Of a DNA stretch of 32,966 bases, positions 23,766-32,896 are shown in pieces. Each line of letters opens with the position of its first letter. The stretch's first letter is position 1. This stretch comes from Spirochaetales bacterium. Lineage in GTDB: Bacteria > Spirochaetota > Leptospiria > Leptospirales > Leptonemataceae. Both the position numbers and the translations under genes were made by a program. Location of the stretch: the NCBI GenBank assembly GCA_024233935.1, contig JACKOY010000030.1, positions 1 through 32,966 of the forward strand, in the 5' to 3' direction. A model generated the notes under the pieces. The model saw only the letters and a list, made by a program, of their open reading frames with translations, was not told where the DNA came from and searched no databases.

Positions 23766-24662
23766 CTATTGGAACCCCGCCAGCACTTCGCAGGTTTGAA
23801 AATGCAGCGCGATCGTGTCGTCATCTTCTGCGGCGTATCCGCCGGCAAGTACGGTAACCAGCGGTATATCGGCGAAACGGTCACGCACGATGGCGTCGCG
23901 TTGCATCACTCCCTTCTTCGTGAGCGAGAGGCCTCCCAACCGGTCGCGTTCAAACACGTCCACGCCGGCCAGATAGAAGACGATGTCGGGTGAGAAACTA
24001 TCCAGAATTCGGTCCAGGGACTTCTGAAGCGTTTCGTTGTATTCGTCGTCGCTGCAGGAGGTCCTCAGCCCCACATCCAGGGAGCTCTTCTCTTTGATGG
24101 GGTAGTTGTTCTGTTCGTGCATCGAAAAAGTGAAAACGCGACGGTCGAACCGAAACATACGAGCGGTGCCGTTTCCCTGGTGCACATCCAGGTCGATTAC
24201 GAGCGCGTTCTTTATGCGACCCTCTTTGAGGAGCACACGCACCGCAATGCCAACGTCATTGAGGTAGCAGAACCCCTCGGCGTGATCGCGAAAGGCATGG
24301 TGAAAACCACCGCTCAAGTTCATTCCACGACCGTGCGCGATGGCAAAACGGGCGGCCTCCAGCGTGCCCCCGCTGGCCAGAAAGAACGCGTCCACAATTT
24401 CGCGCACGAGAGGCAGTTCGCTGCGATGGGTGCGCTTTGACAGGTTCAGGTCGATCAGGTCCCGCACATAGGCCCGTGAATGGGCCAAAAGTGCCTCCTC
24501 GCGCGTTACGGCCACGGGTTCTTCGAAGCGATGTCCACGGAAACGGGAATCGGCACGGAGGCGCCGATACACGTGCCCGAACTTAATAGCCGGAAACACG
24601 TGCGCACCGAGGTCGAGGTTGTAACGCTCCGAAAAGACAAATACTGGCAGGGCCTCACTCAT
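23766..24662 (-). CDS. Histone-deacetylase-family (AcuC/HDAC-like) deacetylase
   Basis: The 298-aa protein has the arginase/deacetylase fold signature. H121-H122 (GGFHHAF) are the general-base histidines. Zinc ligands D159 and H161 come from IDLDVHQGNG, and D235 from LAGVDVFE. Y276 of AGGY is the transition-state tyrosine. All catalytic residues are present, so it should be active. Bacterial members remove acetyl groups from acetyl-CoA synthetase lysines or from acetylpolyamines; the substrate cannot be told here. I chose the ATG at 24662 because the domain begins just after it, while a longer frame would overlap the divergent gene. The 295-aa gene follows after 1 nt. Confidence 0.92.
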   Translation of the reverse strand: MSEALPVFVFSERYNLDLGAHVFPAIKFGHVYRRLRADSRFRGHRFEEPVAVTREEALLAHSRAYVRDLIDLNLSKRTHRSELPLVREIVDAFFLASGGTLEAARFAIAHGRGMNLSGGFHHAFRDHAEGFCYLNDVGIAVRVLLKEGRIKNALVIDLDVHQGNGTARMFRFDRRVFTFSMHEQNNYPIKEKSSLDVGLRTSCSDDEYNETLQKSLDRILDSFSPDIVFYLAGVDVFERDRLGGLSLTKKGVMQRDAIVRDRFADIPLVTVLAGGYAAEDDDTIALHFQTCEVLAGFQ

Positions 24663-24803
24663 GCCGGGTTCGCAGGGTTCCGAGGGCGCAGGAAGTTCCG
24701 GGCGGAGGCCCAAAATGTTTTTTTTGCATGACAGCGCACCATAACCTATCTCTATGTTAGCCGGCTGTGACCGGAAAGGCAATCTACCCGGAGGCCCAGG
24801 GAT

Positions 24804-26381
24804 ATGCAAGAAAAGCAAGAAGCGGCAGCACGAGTAGATTCGCCAAACGACCGGAAGCGAATCGCTCTGTTGAACGGCGCCTGCGGCCAGGCCGACCGTA
24901 TCCGCATCTGTGGCCAGGTCGTGGATGTGCCGGTATCCGAAGACCAAAAAAGCGAGGTCTGGGAGCCCTTCTTCGGCCTGCCCCGGTCCCTGATCAACTC
25001 CATTCGACCCATGCAGGATTTGACGATGCGCGCGGTACGACGACCGCGGCTTCAGATCGAAATTTTGGGCGTGAAACCGCGCGAGTTCAAGCAGTCCGAA
25101 GAACAGGGGTATCCGGTGCTCTTTGCGTCCGAGCAGTTTACGGCGAACGACGACAGCTTTTTCGCGCACGAAATTTCATCCGATCTACAACCGGGAAGCT
25201 ACGTTGTTCGTGTGATGTTGCGCGGCATCGACTCGTTACGCCAGAGCGCCTCGGACCTGGCCTACATCCGCAATGCCGACAGTCTGATCCTCAAAAAAGA
25301 CATCGCCATCGGCTATGGTAAGTTGCGCGTACTCGGTGCGGATTTTGACGGACTGCTTCTGACTTCGGATATTGACCAGACCTTTCTTGCCACCCCGATT
25401 CACTCGCGCCAGGGATTGGTGGAAACGCTCTTTCAAACACCCGACGCGAAGCATGCCATTCCCGGCCTCCCCGAATTTTATCAGCAGGTAGCCCAGACCC
25501 GCGACCCGCACGTTCCGATGCTCTTTATCTCGGCCTCCCCGCACTTCTTTCGACGGACCCTGGCGGCAGTTTTCAGCCACTACGACATTGAGTTTGCAGG
25601 CCTGCATCTGAAGTATCTTTTAAGCACCTTCGATAGCATCTTAAAAAAGGTAACCGATACGGTTTTTAATATAAACGAGTTTTTGGGCCAGGGCCTGGGG
25701 CCGTCTTTCGAGCGCACTCTGAAATTCTTTGGATCCAGTATTCAGAGTCTGTTCGATCAAATCGCCTACAAACTGACGACCCTGCTCGAAAATCGTCTGA
25801 TGCAGCCCGGCGGTGCACGCGAAGTGCTGATGGGCGACAACACCGAGGGGGACTATTTCATCTTCACGTTGTACCAGTATCTTTTGTTGGGAAGGCTTAC
25901 CGGCAGTGAACTGGAGAATTACCTCTATCGGCTGAACTTTCTCGACCGAGAGGCTCTGACGCGGGACGCGGCGCGACGCATCGCAAAGCTCGTCGATCAG
26001 AACCTGGAAACCCACGGTCCACGCAATTCAGTCGTAGATGTCTGGATTAATCTGTGTCCGGCTCCTGCCGCCGATCAGGCCCAGATGCTGGAGCGAATCG
26101 GACAGAGTTTGCCCGAGGAACTGGCGCAGTCGTTCCAGACCGGTGACCCGGAGATTGTTCGGCCGATTGCCTGTAAGGCTGGCGTTGGCTTCGCCCTGGC
26201 GGCCTGGGATAGCGGAATTCTAAACGAAGACCAGGTAAAAAAGATAGTGTCCCGGGCGCTGGGGGAAACGTACATGGACGAAACGTTCGATCGGGAGGGG
26301 ATCCGCGCGATCCTGGAAGGCTTCCAGCCCCGCAACGCCGAGTTGCCCGCGGGCCGTGAACTGGCAGAACGAATATTGTAA
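24804..26381 (+). CDS. App1-like phosphatidate phosphatase domain protein (DUF2183/HAD)
   Basis: The 525-aa protein has an N-terminal beta-rich part (about 30-165) and a HAD-type phosphatase domain from about 180. SDIDQTFL (188-195) supplies the DxDxT motif: D189 nucleophile, D191 acid, T193. FISASPHFF continues motif II, LMGDNTEGD gives the acidic motif. This pattern matches App1-type Mg-dependent phosphatidate phosphatases (DUF2183), which make diacylglycerol from phosphatidate. No membrane helix is seen. GGAGG lies 9 nt before the ATG. The downstream PlsC-like gene, 21 nt away, would make phosphatidate, so the pair may control its level. The unusually long C-terminal helical part (about 380-525) has no name I can give. 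Confidence 0.8.
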   Translation: MQEKQEAAARVDSPNDRKRIALLNGACGQADRIRICGQVVDVPVSEDQKSEVWEPFFGLPRSLINSIRPMQDLTMRAVRRPRLQIEILGVKPREFKQSEEQGYPVLFASEQFTANDDSFFAHEISSDLQPGSYVVRVMLRGIDSLRQSASDLAYIRNADSLILKKDIAIGYGKLRVLGADFDGLLLTSDIDQTFLATPIHSRQGLVETLFQTPDAKHAIPGLPEFYQQVAQTRDPHVPMLFISASPHFFRRTLAAVFSHYDIEFAGLHLKYLLSTFDSILKKVTDTVFNINEFLGQGLGPSFERTLKFFGSSIQSLFDQIAYKLTTLLENRLMQPGGAREVLMGDNTEGDYFIFTLYQYLLLGRLTGSELENYLYRLNFLDREALTRDAARRIAKLVDQNLETHGPRNSVVDVWINLCPAPAADQAQMLERIGQSLPEELAQSFQTGDPEIVRPIACKAGVGFALAAWDSGILNEDQVKKIVSRALGETYMDETFDREGIRAILEGFQPRNAELPAGRELAERIL

Positions 26382-26402
26382 CCGGAAGGATGAGAACGGT
26401 CC

Positions 26403-27224
26403 TTGGATCGATTACACAGACTGCACATCCTGCACGCGCTCCTCAATTCGATCGTAGCCATGCGGGTCCAGGGGATTGCAAACATGCCGTCCTCCGGGGG
26501 CGCCGTTGTCGTTTGCAACCACACTGACCTGATCGACGCCGTGGTTCAGGGCCTTTACAGCGGCCGCGATCTGAGCTTTCTGGCCAAGGCGGAGCTGTTT
26601 GACGAAAGCTGGCTCGAACGACTCCGTCAGTTTCGGGTCGAAGCCGAGAAAGCGGGCATCCCTCCGGACCTCATTTCGCTTCTGGACGATGGCGTCGAGC
26701 TCTCAAGCCAATTGCTCGAAGACATCCATGTGCTGCCCATCATTCGCGGCTATCGATCCGGGGGCGCTGCCGGCAGCGTAAAGTACTACGATACAATTCT
26801 ACAAAACGTGAAGGGAATTCTGTCTGCGGGACGGGTTCTGGCGGTCTATCCCGAGGGAACCCGTTCGCGCACCGGACGCCTGGGTCCATTTCGCGGCTTC
26901 GCAGCCCGGGCGGCCATCGCAGCCGGCGTTCCCATTGTGCCCACCGCCATCCTCGGCGCCCATGGTTTCAGCGATCTCAATCGCTGGGTGAGCGGCGAAA
27001 ATCGAGACCTGGTGATCACCTATCGCATCGGGGAGCCGGTCTACCCGCAGGACTTTCCAAAAGAACCGGGCAAACGGGGCATTCGTCTTTTGACGCGCGA
27101 AGTGCACAAACGTGTGAGCGCTCTGATTGAAGAAGGCAACGAACACGCTCGCAAAGTGGAACGGGCCATGACCGAGGCCGTGTTTGCCGCCGGCCGTCGG
27201 GATGCCGAACCCGAAAACGCCTGA
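26403..27224 (+). CDS. PlsC-like 1-acylglycerol-3-phosphate acyltransferase
   Basis: The 273-aa protein carries the lysophosphatidate acyltransferase blocks: H40-x4-D45 (CNHTDLID) with the catalytic histidine, FLAKAELF (59-66), and E151GTR154 (YPEGTRSRTG) for glycerol-phosphate binding. It transfers an acyl chain to make phosphatidate, or a related lipid, at the inner membrane. A hydrophobic insert of about 35 residues after FLAKAELF is longer than in E. coli PlsC. The start is TTG at 26403, since an in-frame TGA lies just upstream; the first ATG is at codon 20. It shares a transcript with the App1-like gene. Its stop is 1 nt from that of convergent malQ, with no terminator between. Confidence 0.88.
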   Translation: MDRLHRLHILHALLNSIVAMRVQGIANMPSSGGAVVVCNHTDLIDAVVQGLYSGRDLSFLAKAELFDESWLERLRQFRVEAEKAGIPPDLISLLDDGVELSSQLLEDIHVLPIIRGYRSGGAAGSVKYYDTILQNVKGILSAGRVLAVYPEGTRSRTGRLGPFRGFAARAAIAAGVPIVPTAILGAHGFSDLNRWVSGENRDLVITYRIGEPVYPQDFPKEPGKRGIRLLTREVHKRVSALIEEGNEHARKVERAMTEAVFAAGRRDAEPENA

Positions 27225-27225
27225 C

Positions 27226-29325
27226 TCAGGTCGGGAACTCTTCGATGGGCCGGGAATACCGCAGGGACCAGTTGGGGTATTCGTGAACCGTGCCGGGCAG
27301 GTTCGGCTGGCCGGCCTCTTTGAGCACATCGTGCAAAGAAAGCAGCCGTAGCTGCGAGCCGCACTGTTCTATGAAGGCATGCAGGCCTTCGATCCATTGG
27401 TCCGGATCGGACGCGTCCTCGAGCAGGCCCATCTCCGAAAGCAAGGCGCCCAGACGTTCCACCTCCCGCGCCCGCTGCTCGCGTTCACTTCTCCCCGGGG
27501 GACCGGCAAGAATGCCCAGATTCTCGCGCAACTGGATGTCGTTGGCGCTCAAGAATCCGCGGATGGTCGGCAGGTCATGGGTGTTGACGCTCGCGATCGA
27601 AAGGTAGGGATACTCATCGGGCCGCTTGTAGTTGCCGTCAGCATGCTTCTCAAAATAGACCACGCGCCAGGATAGAACCTTGCGACGCGCCAGATCTTCC
27701 CGTATGCCGGGCGGCACGGTTCCGAGATCCTCACCGATGACCATGGCCGAGCGACGATGGGATTCGAGGGCCAGAATGCCGAGCATCTCCCGGGCGGGAT
27801 AACCCACGTAGCCGCCATGGCCATCGTCGGTGACCCAGTAGAGCCGAAACAACTGCATGATGTGATCCAGTCGCAGCACCCCGCCGGCCGGCATATTGCG
27901 ATCGAGCAATTCGATCCACGGTCTGAAGGCGCGCCGGCGCAATTCGGACGGCAGCATCGGCGCGAGCCCCCAGGCCTGGCCCTGGGGGGCGAAGGGGTCG
28001 GGCGGGGCTCCGACCTGAGCGCCCACGGCGTAGAGTTCCCGGTCCCCCCACACATCGGCGCTGCCACGATCGACACCCACGGCCAGGTCCAGGTTCAACA
28101 CAATGCCCTCCGCCGCAAGCCCCTGGCGCACGCGCTCAAATTCCTGAGCCGCCACGAAGTAGAGGTAGCGGTAAAACAGGATCTCACGGCGATTCGCTGC
28201 TGCAAAGGACTGCACCGCCGGCGCGTCGGGGTGGCGATACGGGGGCGGCCACTGCTGCCAGCCAAAAATCGGTTCCTCTGCGCTGGCGAAGTGTTCAAAC
28301 AGAGCGTCGTGTAGCGCCTGACGTTCCAGAAGGGCGCCCTTGTGATGGCAGTATTCCTGGAAAGCGGCGAAGCGGGCCGTGCGCGCCTTGACCTCGTGGT
28401 TCTCGAATTCCTGAAACAAACGCCTGAACGCCGCCAACCGCGCCTGACCAATCGCCCGATGATCAATGAACTCGCTGGCCGAAGGGGCCGGCCGAAGACT
28501 CTCCAGAATGCGGTCCTGCTCGCCCGCCGCCAGCCGTTTCCATTCGGGCACCGAAGGTACATGAACATAGAACGGATTCAGAAAATAACGACTGGAAGGC
28601 GAATAGGGACTGGCGTGCCCGGGATTTGCGGGATAGGTGGCGTGGATGGGGTTCACCTGAACCAGTTCAAAACCCTTCGCGCGCAACCAGGGCGCCATGC
28701 GAAGCAGGTCATCCAATTCGCCGCTGCCGGAACCGCCTTTGTGGTGCAGGGCATACAACTGCACCGAGAGTCCGCGCACCTTGCGATCCTTCCATTCGGG
28801 CCTTTCGTAGCAGGCCGCGGGGCAGGCAATCAGCAGGGTTTGACCCAGACCCTCGATTTGCAACGAGCCTTCCGGATAGACCCGCAGTTGATGGTACCCG
28901 GGCGGGAACTCGTGCTCCACCACGACCCGATACACGCGAATCGCGCGCCCCTCGTTCCAGTTGGTCTCGCCTTCTTTCATGGAGGCAAAGTGTGTGAGTT
29001 GGGTCGGCTGCCCTTCGAGGGTGAGTTCGACCGTCCAGGCCGCGGGCGAAAGGTGCCCGGGTACGCGCAGGCTCAGCTCTACACGTCCGGCCGTATGCTC
29101 GAAAACCACGACCGGGTCGAGGATGCAGGCCTGACGGCGTCGTTCCAGGACCTCGGATTCCAGCTCGCAGTCCCGTTCCTGCCTGACCGCAAGTCCCATG
29201 GCACGCAACAGGCTCAAGCGGTCGTCGCGACTGAGCATGTGGCGTTGGCCAACAATGTCTTCGAACTCAGGAATCAGTCCTTGTTCGCGCGCTAGCTGTT
29301 CGATGGAACTTTCTTCTCCGTCCAT
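27226..29325 (-). CDS. malQ: 4-alpha-glucanotransferase (GH77 amylomaltase)
   Basis: The 699-aa enzyme transfers alpha-1,4-glucan segments between chains. Residues 1-165 form a MalQ-type N-terminal extension, as in the 694-aa E. coli enzyme. The GH77 barrel follows. The catalytic triad is D487 (nucleophile, LRLDHIMQ), E532 (acid/base, IGEDLGTVP) and D584 (stabiliser, VNTHDLPTIRG). HASPYSPSSRYFLNP is a further family block. It starts 14 nt after the glgX stop and shares that transcript, so it should reprocess the short oligosaccharides left after debranching. Only a weak ribosome-binding site precedes the ATG. Confidence 0.96.
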   Translation of the reverse strand: MDGEESSIEQLAREQGLIPEFEDIVGQRHMLSRDDRLSLLRAMGLAVRQERDCELESEVLERRRQACILDPVVVFEHTAGRVELSLRVPGHLSPAAWTVELTLEGQPTQLTHFASMKEGETNWNEGRAIRVYRVVVEHEFPPGYHQLRVYPEGSLQIEGLGQTLLIACPAACYERPEWKDRKVRGLSVQLYALHHKGGSGSGELDDLLRMAPWLRAKGFELVQVNPIHATYPANPGHASPYSPSSRYFLNPFYVHVPSVPEWKRLAAGEQDRILESLRPAPSASEFIDHRAIGQARLAAFRRLFQEFENHEVKARTARFAAFQEYCHHKGALLERQALHDALFEHFASAEEPIFGWQQWPPPYRHPDAPAVQSFAAANRREILFYRYLYFVAAQEFERVRQGLAAEGIVLNLDLAVGVDRGSADVWGDRELYAVGAQVGAPPDPFAPQGQAWGLAPMLPSELRRRAFRPWIELLDRNMPAGGVLRLDHIMQLFRLYWVTDDGHGGYVGYPAREMLGILALESHRRSAMVIGEDLGTVPPGIREDLARRKVLSWRVVYFEKHADGNYKRPDEYPYLSIASVNTHDLPTIRGFLSANDIQLRENLGILAGPPGRSEREQRAREVERLGALLSEMGLLEDASDPDQWIEGLHAFIEQCGSQLRLLSLHDVLKEAGQPNLPGTVHEYPNWSLRYSRPIEEFPT

Positions 29326-29339
29326 GGCAGACCGGAATC

Positions 29340-31376
29340 CTAGCCGGCGCTATTCTGAAAAACCGCCAGCGAGTGCGAAGGGATCGAGTAGCTGGCGCCC
29401 GCCGGCCGCACCTCGCGGGACTCGTCAGTGGTGTTGTGGCTGGTGTCAAGTAGACGCAACCAACGGGAAGGAAGTTCGGGAGCCGCCGGGAGATGCATGA
29501 TGGCGCTGTGGGGATTCGCGTTGATTCCAAACAAGAGAGCCTCGCTTGCGCTGAACAACACCACGCACCAGAATCGGTTGTGCACGCTATGCATGTCTTG
29601 AAGTGGGTGTCCGCCTTCGTCGAAGAAAGAAAACCGATCGTCTTCGAGGTACTGCTCTTTTGCAAGGCCCCTGAGATCTCTGCGCAACTTGATTAAGTGG
29701 GCAACGTAGTCGCAGAACGATTCGCGCCCCGCGTCGAGGGCCCAATCCCAGTGATTCGTTAGATTGTCCTGGCAGTAAGCGTTGTTGTTTCCGCCCTGGG
29801 TGCGCTCAAACTCGTCGCCGCCCAAAAGCATCGGGATGCCCCGCGCCAGAAGCAGGCTGGCCATGAAGTTGCGCTCCTGGCGTCGGCGCAGTTCGAGGGT
29901 ACCTTCGTCGGCCGTAGGACCCTCGGCGCCGCAGTTCCAGCTGAGGTTTTCCCGGTGACCGTCGCGGTTTGACTCACCGTTGGCTTCGTTGTGCCGTTCG
30001 TTGTAGCTTACGAGATCGCGTAGCGTAAACCCGTCGTGGGCGCAGATAAAATTGATGCTCGGCCGCGTACCCTCGCCGCGCCATCGAAATATGTCCGGCG
30101 AACCATTCATGCGATTACGAAACTCGTTCAGGCTGATACCATCGGAACGCCAGAGACGACGCATCTCGTCCCGGAAACGATCATTCCATTCCGAGAAGGG
30201 CGGCGGGAAGCGTCCCAGGTGGTAGCCGCTCTCGAAGGCATCCCAGGGCTCGGCGATCCACTTGACTCCCGACAACACGGGATCCTGAAGCACGGCATGA
30301 AAAAACGGGGCGTGCTCGTCGAACTGACCGCGGTGCCGGCCCAGAGTCACCGCCAGATCCAGGCGAAAGCCGTCGACCTGCATCTCCTGCACCCAGTAGC
30401 GCAACGAGTCCATGATCAACTGCATGACCCGGGGATTCTCGGTCTGCAGGGCGTTTCCGGTGCCGGTGTGGTTTACATAGCGGCTGGGGTCGCCGGGCTC
30501 CAGGCGGTAATAGTTACGATTATCCAGCCCCCGAAACGAGAAGGTCGGACCGTGATGATCCCCCTCGGCGGTATGATTAAAAACAACGTCGAGAATGACT
30601 TCAAAGCCGGCCTGGTGCAGGCCCCGGACCATTTCCTTGAACTGCCGCACTTCGGCCCCGGGGGTCGGGCCGGAGCGGTAGCCGGGATGAGGAGCAAAGA
30701 AGGCGATCGTGTTGTAGCCCCAGTAGTTGCGGAGCCCCTTGTCGATCAGGTGCGGTTCGTCCAGAAAAGCGTGAATCGGCAGCAGCTCGATCGTCGTGAT
30801 TCCCAGACGGCGATAGTGCTCCAGCATGGGTTCGCTCGCCAGAGCTCGATAGGTCCCGCGCTCTTCGGCCGGGATCTCGGGGTGCAGCATGGTTGCACCC
30901 CGCACGTGTAGTTCGTAGATCACCGTATCCTTCCAGGGAATACCCGGACACGAACTGCCCTGCCATTCGAAAGCCGGATCGACCAACAGGGAGTGGGGCA
31001 CACGCCGGGCGCTGTCTTCTTCCGCCAGTCGATCGTGACCATTTACATAGTCGAAGAGTTCCGGTGACCAATCTACCTGGCCGGTTATGGCCCGTGCGTA
31101 GGGGTCGAGCAGCACCCGATTCGCATTGAAACGCAGGCCTTCCTGAGGTCGAAAAGGGCCATGCACCCGGTAGCCGTACTCGACTCCCGGACCCATACCG
31201 CTCAAGAAACCATGCCAGAGCCCGTCGCTGCGTCCCGGTAAAGTGAAGCGCTCTTCCCGACCATCCGGATGGAAGATACAGAACTCTACGGCCTCGGCGT
31301 GCTTGGAGAAAACGCAGATGTTGATGCCGTTGTCGCGGTAGGTAACGCCTCTCGGAAAAGGACGACCGATATCCAT
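29340..31376 (-). CDS. glgX: Glycogen debranching enzyme (GH13 isoamylase type)
   Basis: The 678-aa enzyme cleaves alpha-1,6 branches of glycogen. An N-terminal CBM48 domain (about 8-110, with GVTYRDNGINICVFSKHAE) precedes the GH13 barrel. The catalytic residues are D340 (nucleophile, GFRLDLAV), E376 (acid/base, WIAEPWD) and D448 (FICAHDGFTL). DVVFNHTAEG is the conserved first barrel motif. Length fits GlgX. Upstream, a 221-bp gap separates it from the divergent glycogen-synthase-like gene; both promoters should lie there, but I cannot place them with confidence. malQ follows in the same operon. Confidence 0.96.
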   Translation of the reverse strand: MDIGRPFPRGVTYRDNGINICVFSKHAEAVEFCIFHPDGREERFTLPGRSDGLWHGFLSGMGPGVEYGYRVHGPFRPQEGLRFNANRVLLDPYARAITGQVDWSPELFDYVNGHDRLAEEDSARRVPHSLLVDPAFEWQGSSCPGIPWKDTVIYELHVRGATMLHPEIPAEERGTYRALASEPMLEHYRRLGITTIELLPIHAFLDEPHLIDKGLRNYWGYNTIAFFAPHPGYRSGPTPGAEVRQFKEMVRGLHQAGFEVILDVVFNHTAEGDHHGPTFSFRGLDNRNYYRLEPGDPSRYVNHTGTGNALQTENPRVMQLIMDSLRYWVQEMQVDGFRLDLAVTLGRHRGQFDEHAPFFHAVLQDPVLSGVKWIAEPWDAFESGYHLGRFPPPFSEWNDRFRDEMRRLWRSDGISLNEFRNRMNGSPDIFRWRGEGTRPSINFICAHDGFTLRDLVSYNERHNEANGESNRDGHRENLSWNCGAEGPTADEGTLELRRRQERNFMASLLLARGIPMLLGGDEFERTQGGNNNAYCQDNLTNHWDWALDAGRESFCDYVAHLIKLRRDLRGLAKEQYLEDDRFSFFDEGGHPLQDMHSVHNRFWCVVLFSASEALLFGINANPHSAIMHLPAAPELPSRWLRLLDTSHNTTDESREVRPAGASYSIPSHSLAVFQNSAG

Positions 31377-31597
31377 GATTGCCAGGCAGCTGTGGCGGAG
31401 TGCGGCGAAGGTGTCGAAACAAAAAATCGGACCCGAATCCAGACAAGCTCGTCTTTTATTCGCTCTTCTTTAAAATCTGTTGCCCTGTGCGGCACCCGGC
31501 GCAGGCATCGACGGTATTTTGCGACGCGGCCTGACCTGCATCATAGCCATTTTGGATGGCGTCGTGACTTACTGGTACAAAGGCGGCAGTCGGGCAG

Positions 31598-32896
31598 ATG
31601 CATTCCAGACACAAGCACACGATCTTCATGATCGGTTGGGAGTATCCGCCGCTGATCACCGGCGGTCTGGGTATTGCCTGCCGGGGTCTGGCGCGCGCTC
31701 TGGCGGCGCGCGGGCACCGCGTGCACTTTCTTGTGCCCCGGGTGCCGGACGGCCCCTTCATTGACGAAGGCGTGCATGTGTTCTCGCCGGCGGACCACAG
31801 CTTCCGGCCCGAAGAACAGGACCAGCTGCGGGTCGAGATCGCGCACTTTCAGGGTGGCCGCACGCCAGGCGCCTACGAATCGCCGGGTCGGGGCGAACCG
31901 GGGCAGACCCTGGCTGTCGATGGACCCCGGAGCTTCACGGTCTCCGGTTCCCTGGAGATGCTCACCGGCGGCTACGGCGATCGCATCTATGCGGAGGTGG
32001 AACTCTACGCCCGGGCAGCGGGCTTCATAGCCGCCAGCATCGGCGCCGATGTGATCCATGCCCACGATTGGATGGCGTTTCCAGCCGGCCTCGCGGCGCG
32101 GGCCAGCACGGGCCGTCCGCTTGTTTGCCATGTGCATGCCACCGAATTCGACCGCAGCGGAGAACTGGTCAACCAGCGCATCTACGACATCGAACGGGCC
32201 GCCTTCCACGGTGCCGATCACGTGGTCACTGTCAGCAACTACACGCGAAATATCGTTCTCCATCGCTACAGTATGCCTGAAGAAAAGGTCACACCGGTCC
32301 ACAACGCCATCGAATTTGAGCTGCCGAGCGCCATCGTCGCCAAAGAGCCCCGCAAGATTCGAGACCGGATCGTGCTTTTTTTGGGTCGCATCACCTTTCA
32401 AAAAGGGCCCGACTATTTTGTTCGTGCGGCCCGAATTGTAATTGAGAAAATCAAAAACGTGCGTTTCGTTATGGTTGGCACCGGGGATATGTACACCCGC
32501 ATGCTGGAGATGGCGGCCGACCTGGGTGTGGGCAAACATTTTCATTACACGGGCTTCATGAATCGCAGGCAGGTGGAGCGCATCTACAAGATGAGTGATC
32601 TGTACGTGATGCCGAGCGTCTCGGAACCGTTCGGCATCTCACCCCTGGAAGCGATGATCCATGGCGTGCCGGTTATCGTTTCGAAACAGTCCGGGGTGAG
32701 CGAAGTCATCTCAAATTGTATCAAGGTCGATTTCTGGGATGTGGACGCGCTTGCCGAGAGCATGGTCAACGTGCTCTCGAAGTCCGAGTTGCACGCGCAG
32801 CTCCGGAGAGCGGGCGAAGAAGAGGTGCGACGTTTCAGCTGGCAAACCCCGGCAGAGCGCGTGGAGAATGTATACGAACGATTGATCGCCCGCTGA
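31598..32896 (+). CDS. GT4-family glycogen synthase-like glycosyltransferase
   Basis: The 432-aa protein is a GT-B fold transferase. GWEYPPLITGGLGIA (13-27) is the donor-side N-terminal loop of glycogen/starch synthase-like proteins, and VIHAHDWM follows at about 150. The C-terminal half has LFLGRITFQKGPDYF with the donor-binding Arg and Lys, and E343PFGISPLE351, the EX7E motif of GT4 enzymes. Its place opposite glgX-malQ suggests it elongates alpha-1,4-glucan chains, but the GT4 pattern and short length differ from the classical GT5 GlgA, so trehalose or other glucosyl transfer is also possible. The ATG at 31598 gives the full N-terminal strand. The last 70 bp of the window after its stop hold nothing recognisable. 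Confidence 0.8.
   Translation: MHSRHKHTIFMIGWEYPPLITGGLGIACRGLARALAARGHRVHFLVPRVPDGPFIDEGVHVFSPADHSFRPEEQDQLRVEIAHFQGGRTPGAYESPGRGEPGQTLAVDGPRSFTVSGSLEMLTGGYGDRIYAEVELYARAAGFIAASIGADVIHAHDWMAFPAGLAARASTGRPLVCHVHATEFDRSGELVNQRIYDIERAAFHGADHVVTVSNYTRNIVLHRYSMPEEKVTPVHNAIEFELPSAIVAKEPRKIRDRIVLFLGRITFQKGPDYFVRAARIVIEKIKNVRFVMVGTGDMYTRMLEMAADLGVGKHFHYTGFMNRRQVERIYKMSDLYVMPSVSEPFGISPLEAMIHGVPVIVSKQSGVSEVISNCIKVDFWDVDALAESMVNVLSKSELHAQLRRAGEEEVRRFSWQTPAERVENVYERLIAR

Noticed and set aside
28342..29295. 317-codon plus-strand open frame
   Set aside because: It is antisense to malQ, whose triad and length are intact.
31377..31597. TAAAAT at 31471 as a promoter for the glycosyltransferase gene
   Set aside because: No acceptable -35 box lies at the right distance, and the gap has several equally weak candidates.
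31541..32545. 334-codon minus-strand open frame
   Set aside because: It is antisense to the GT4 gene and carries no motif.
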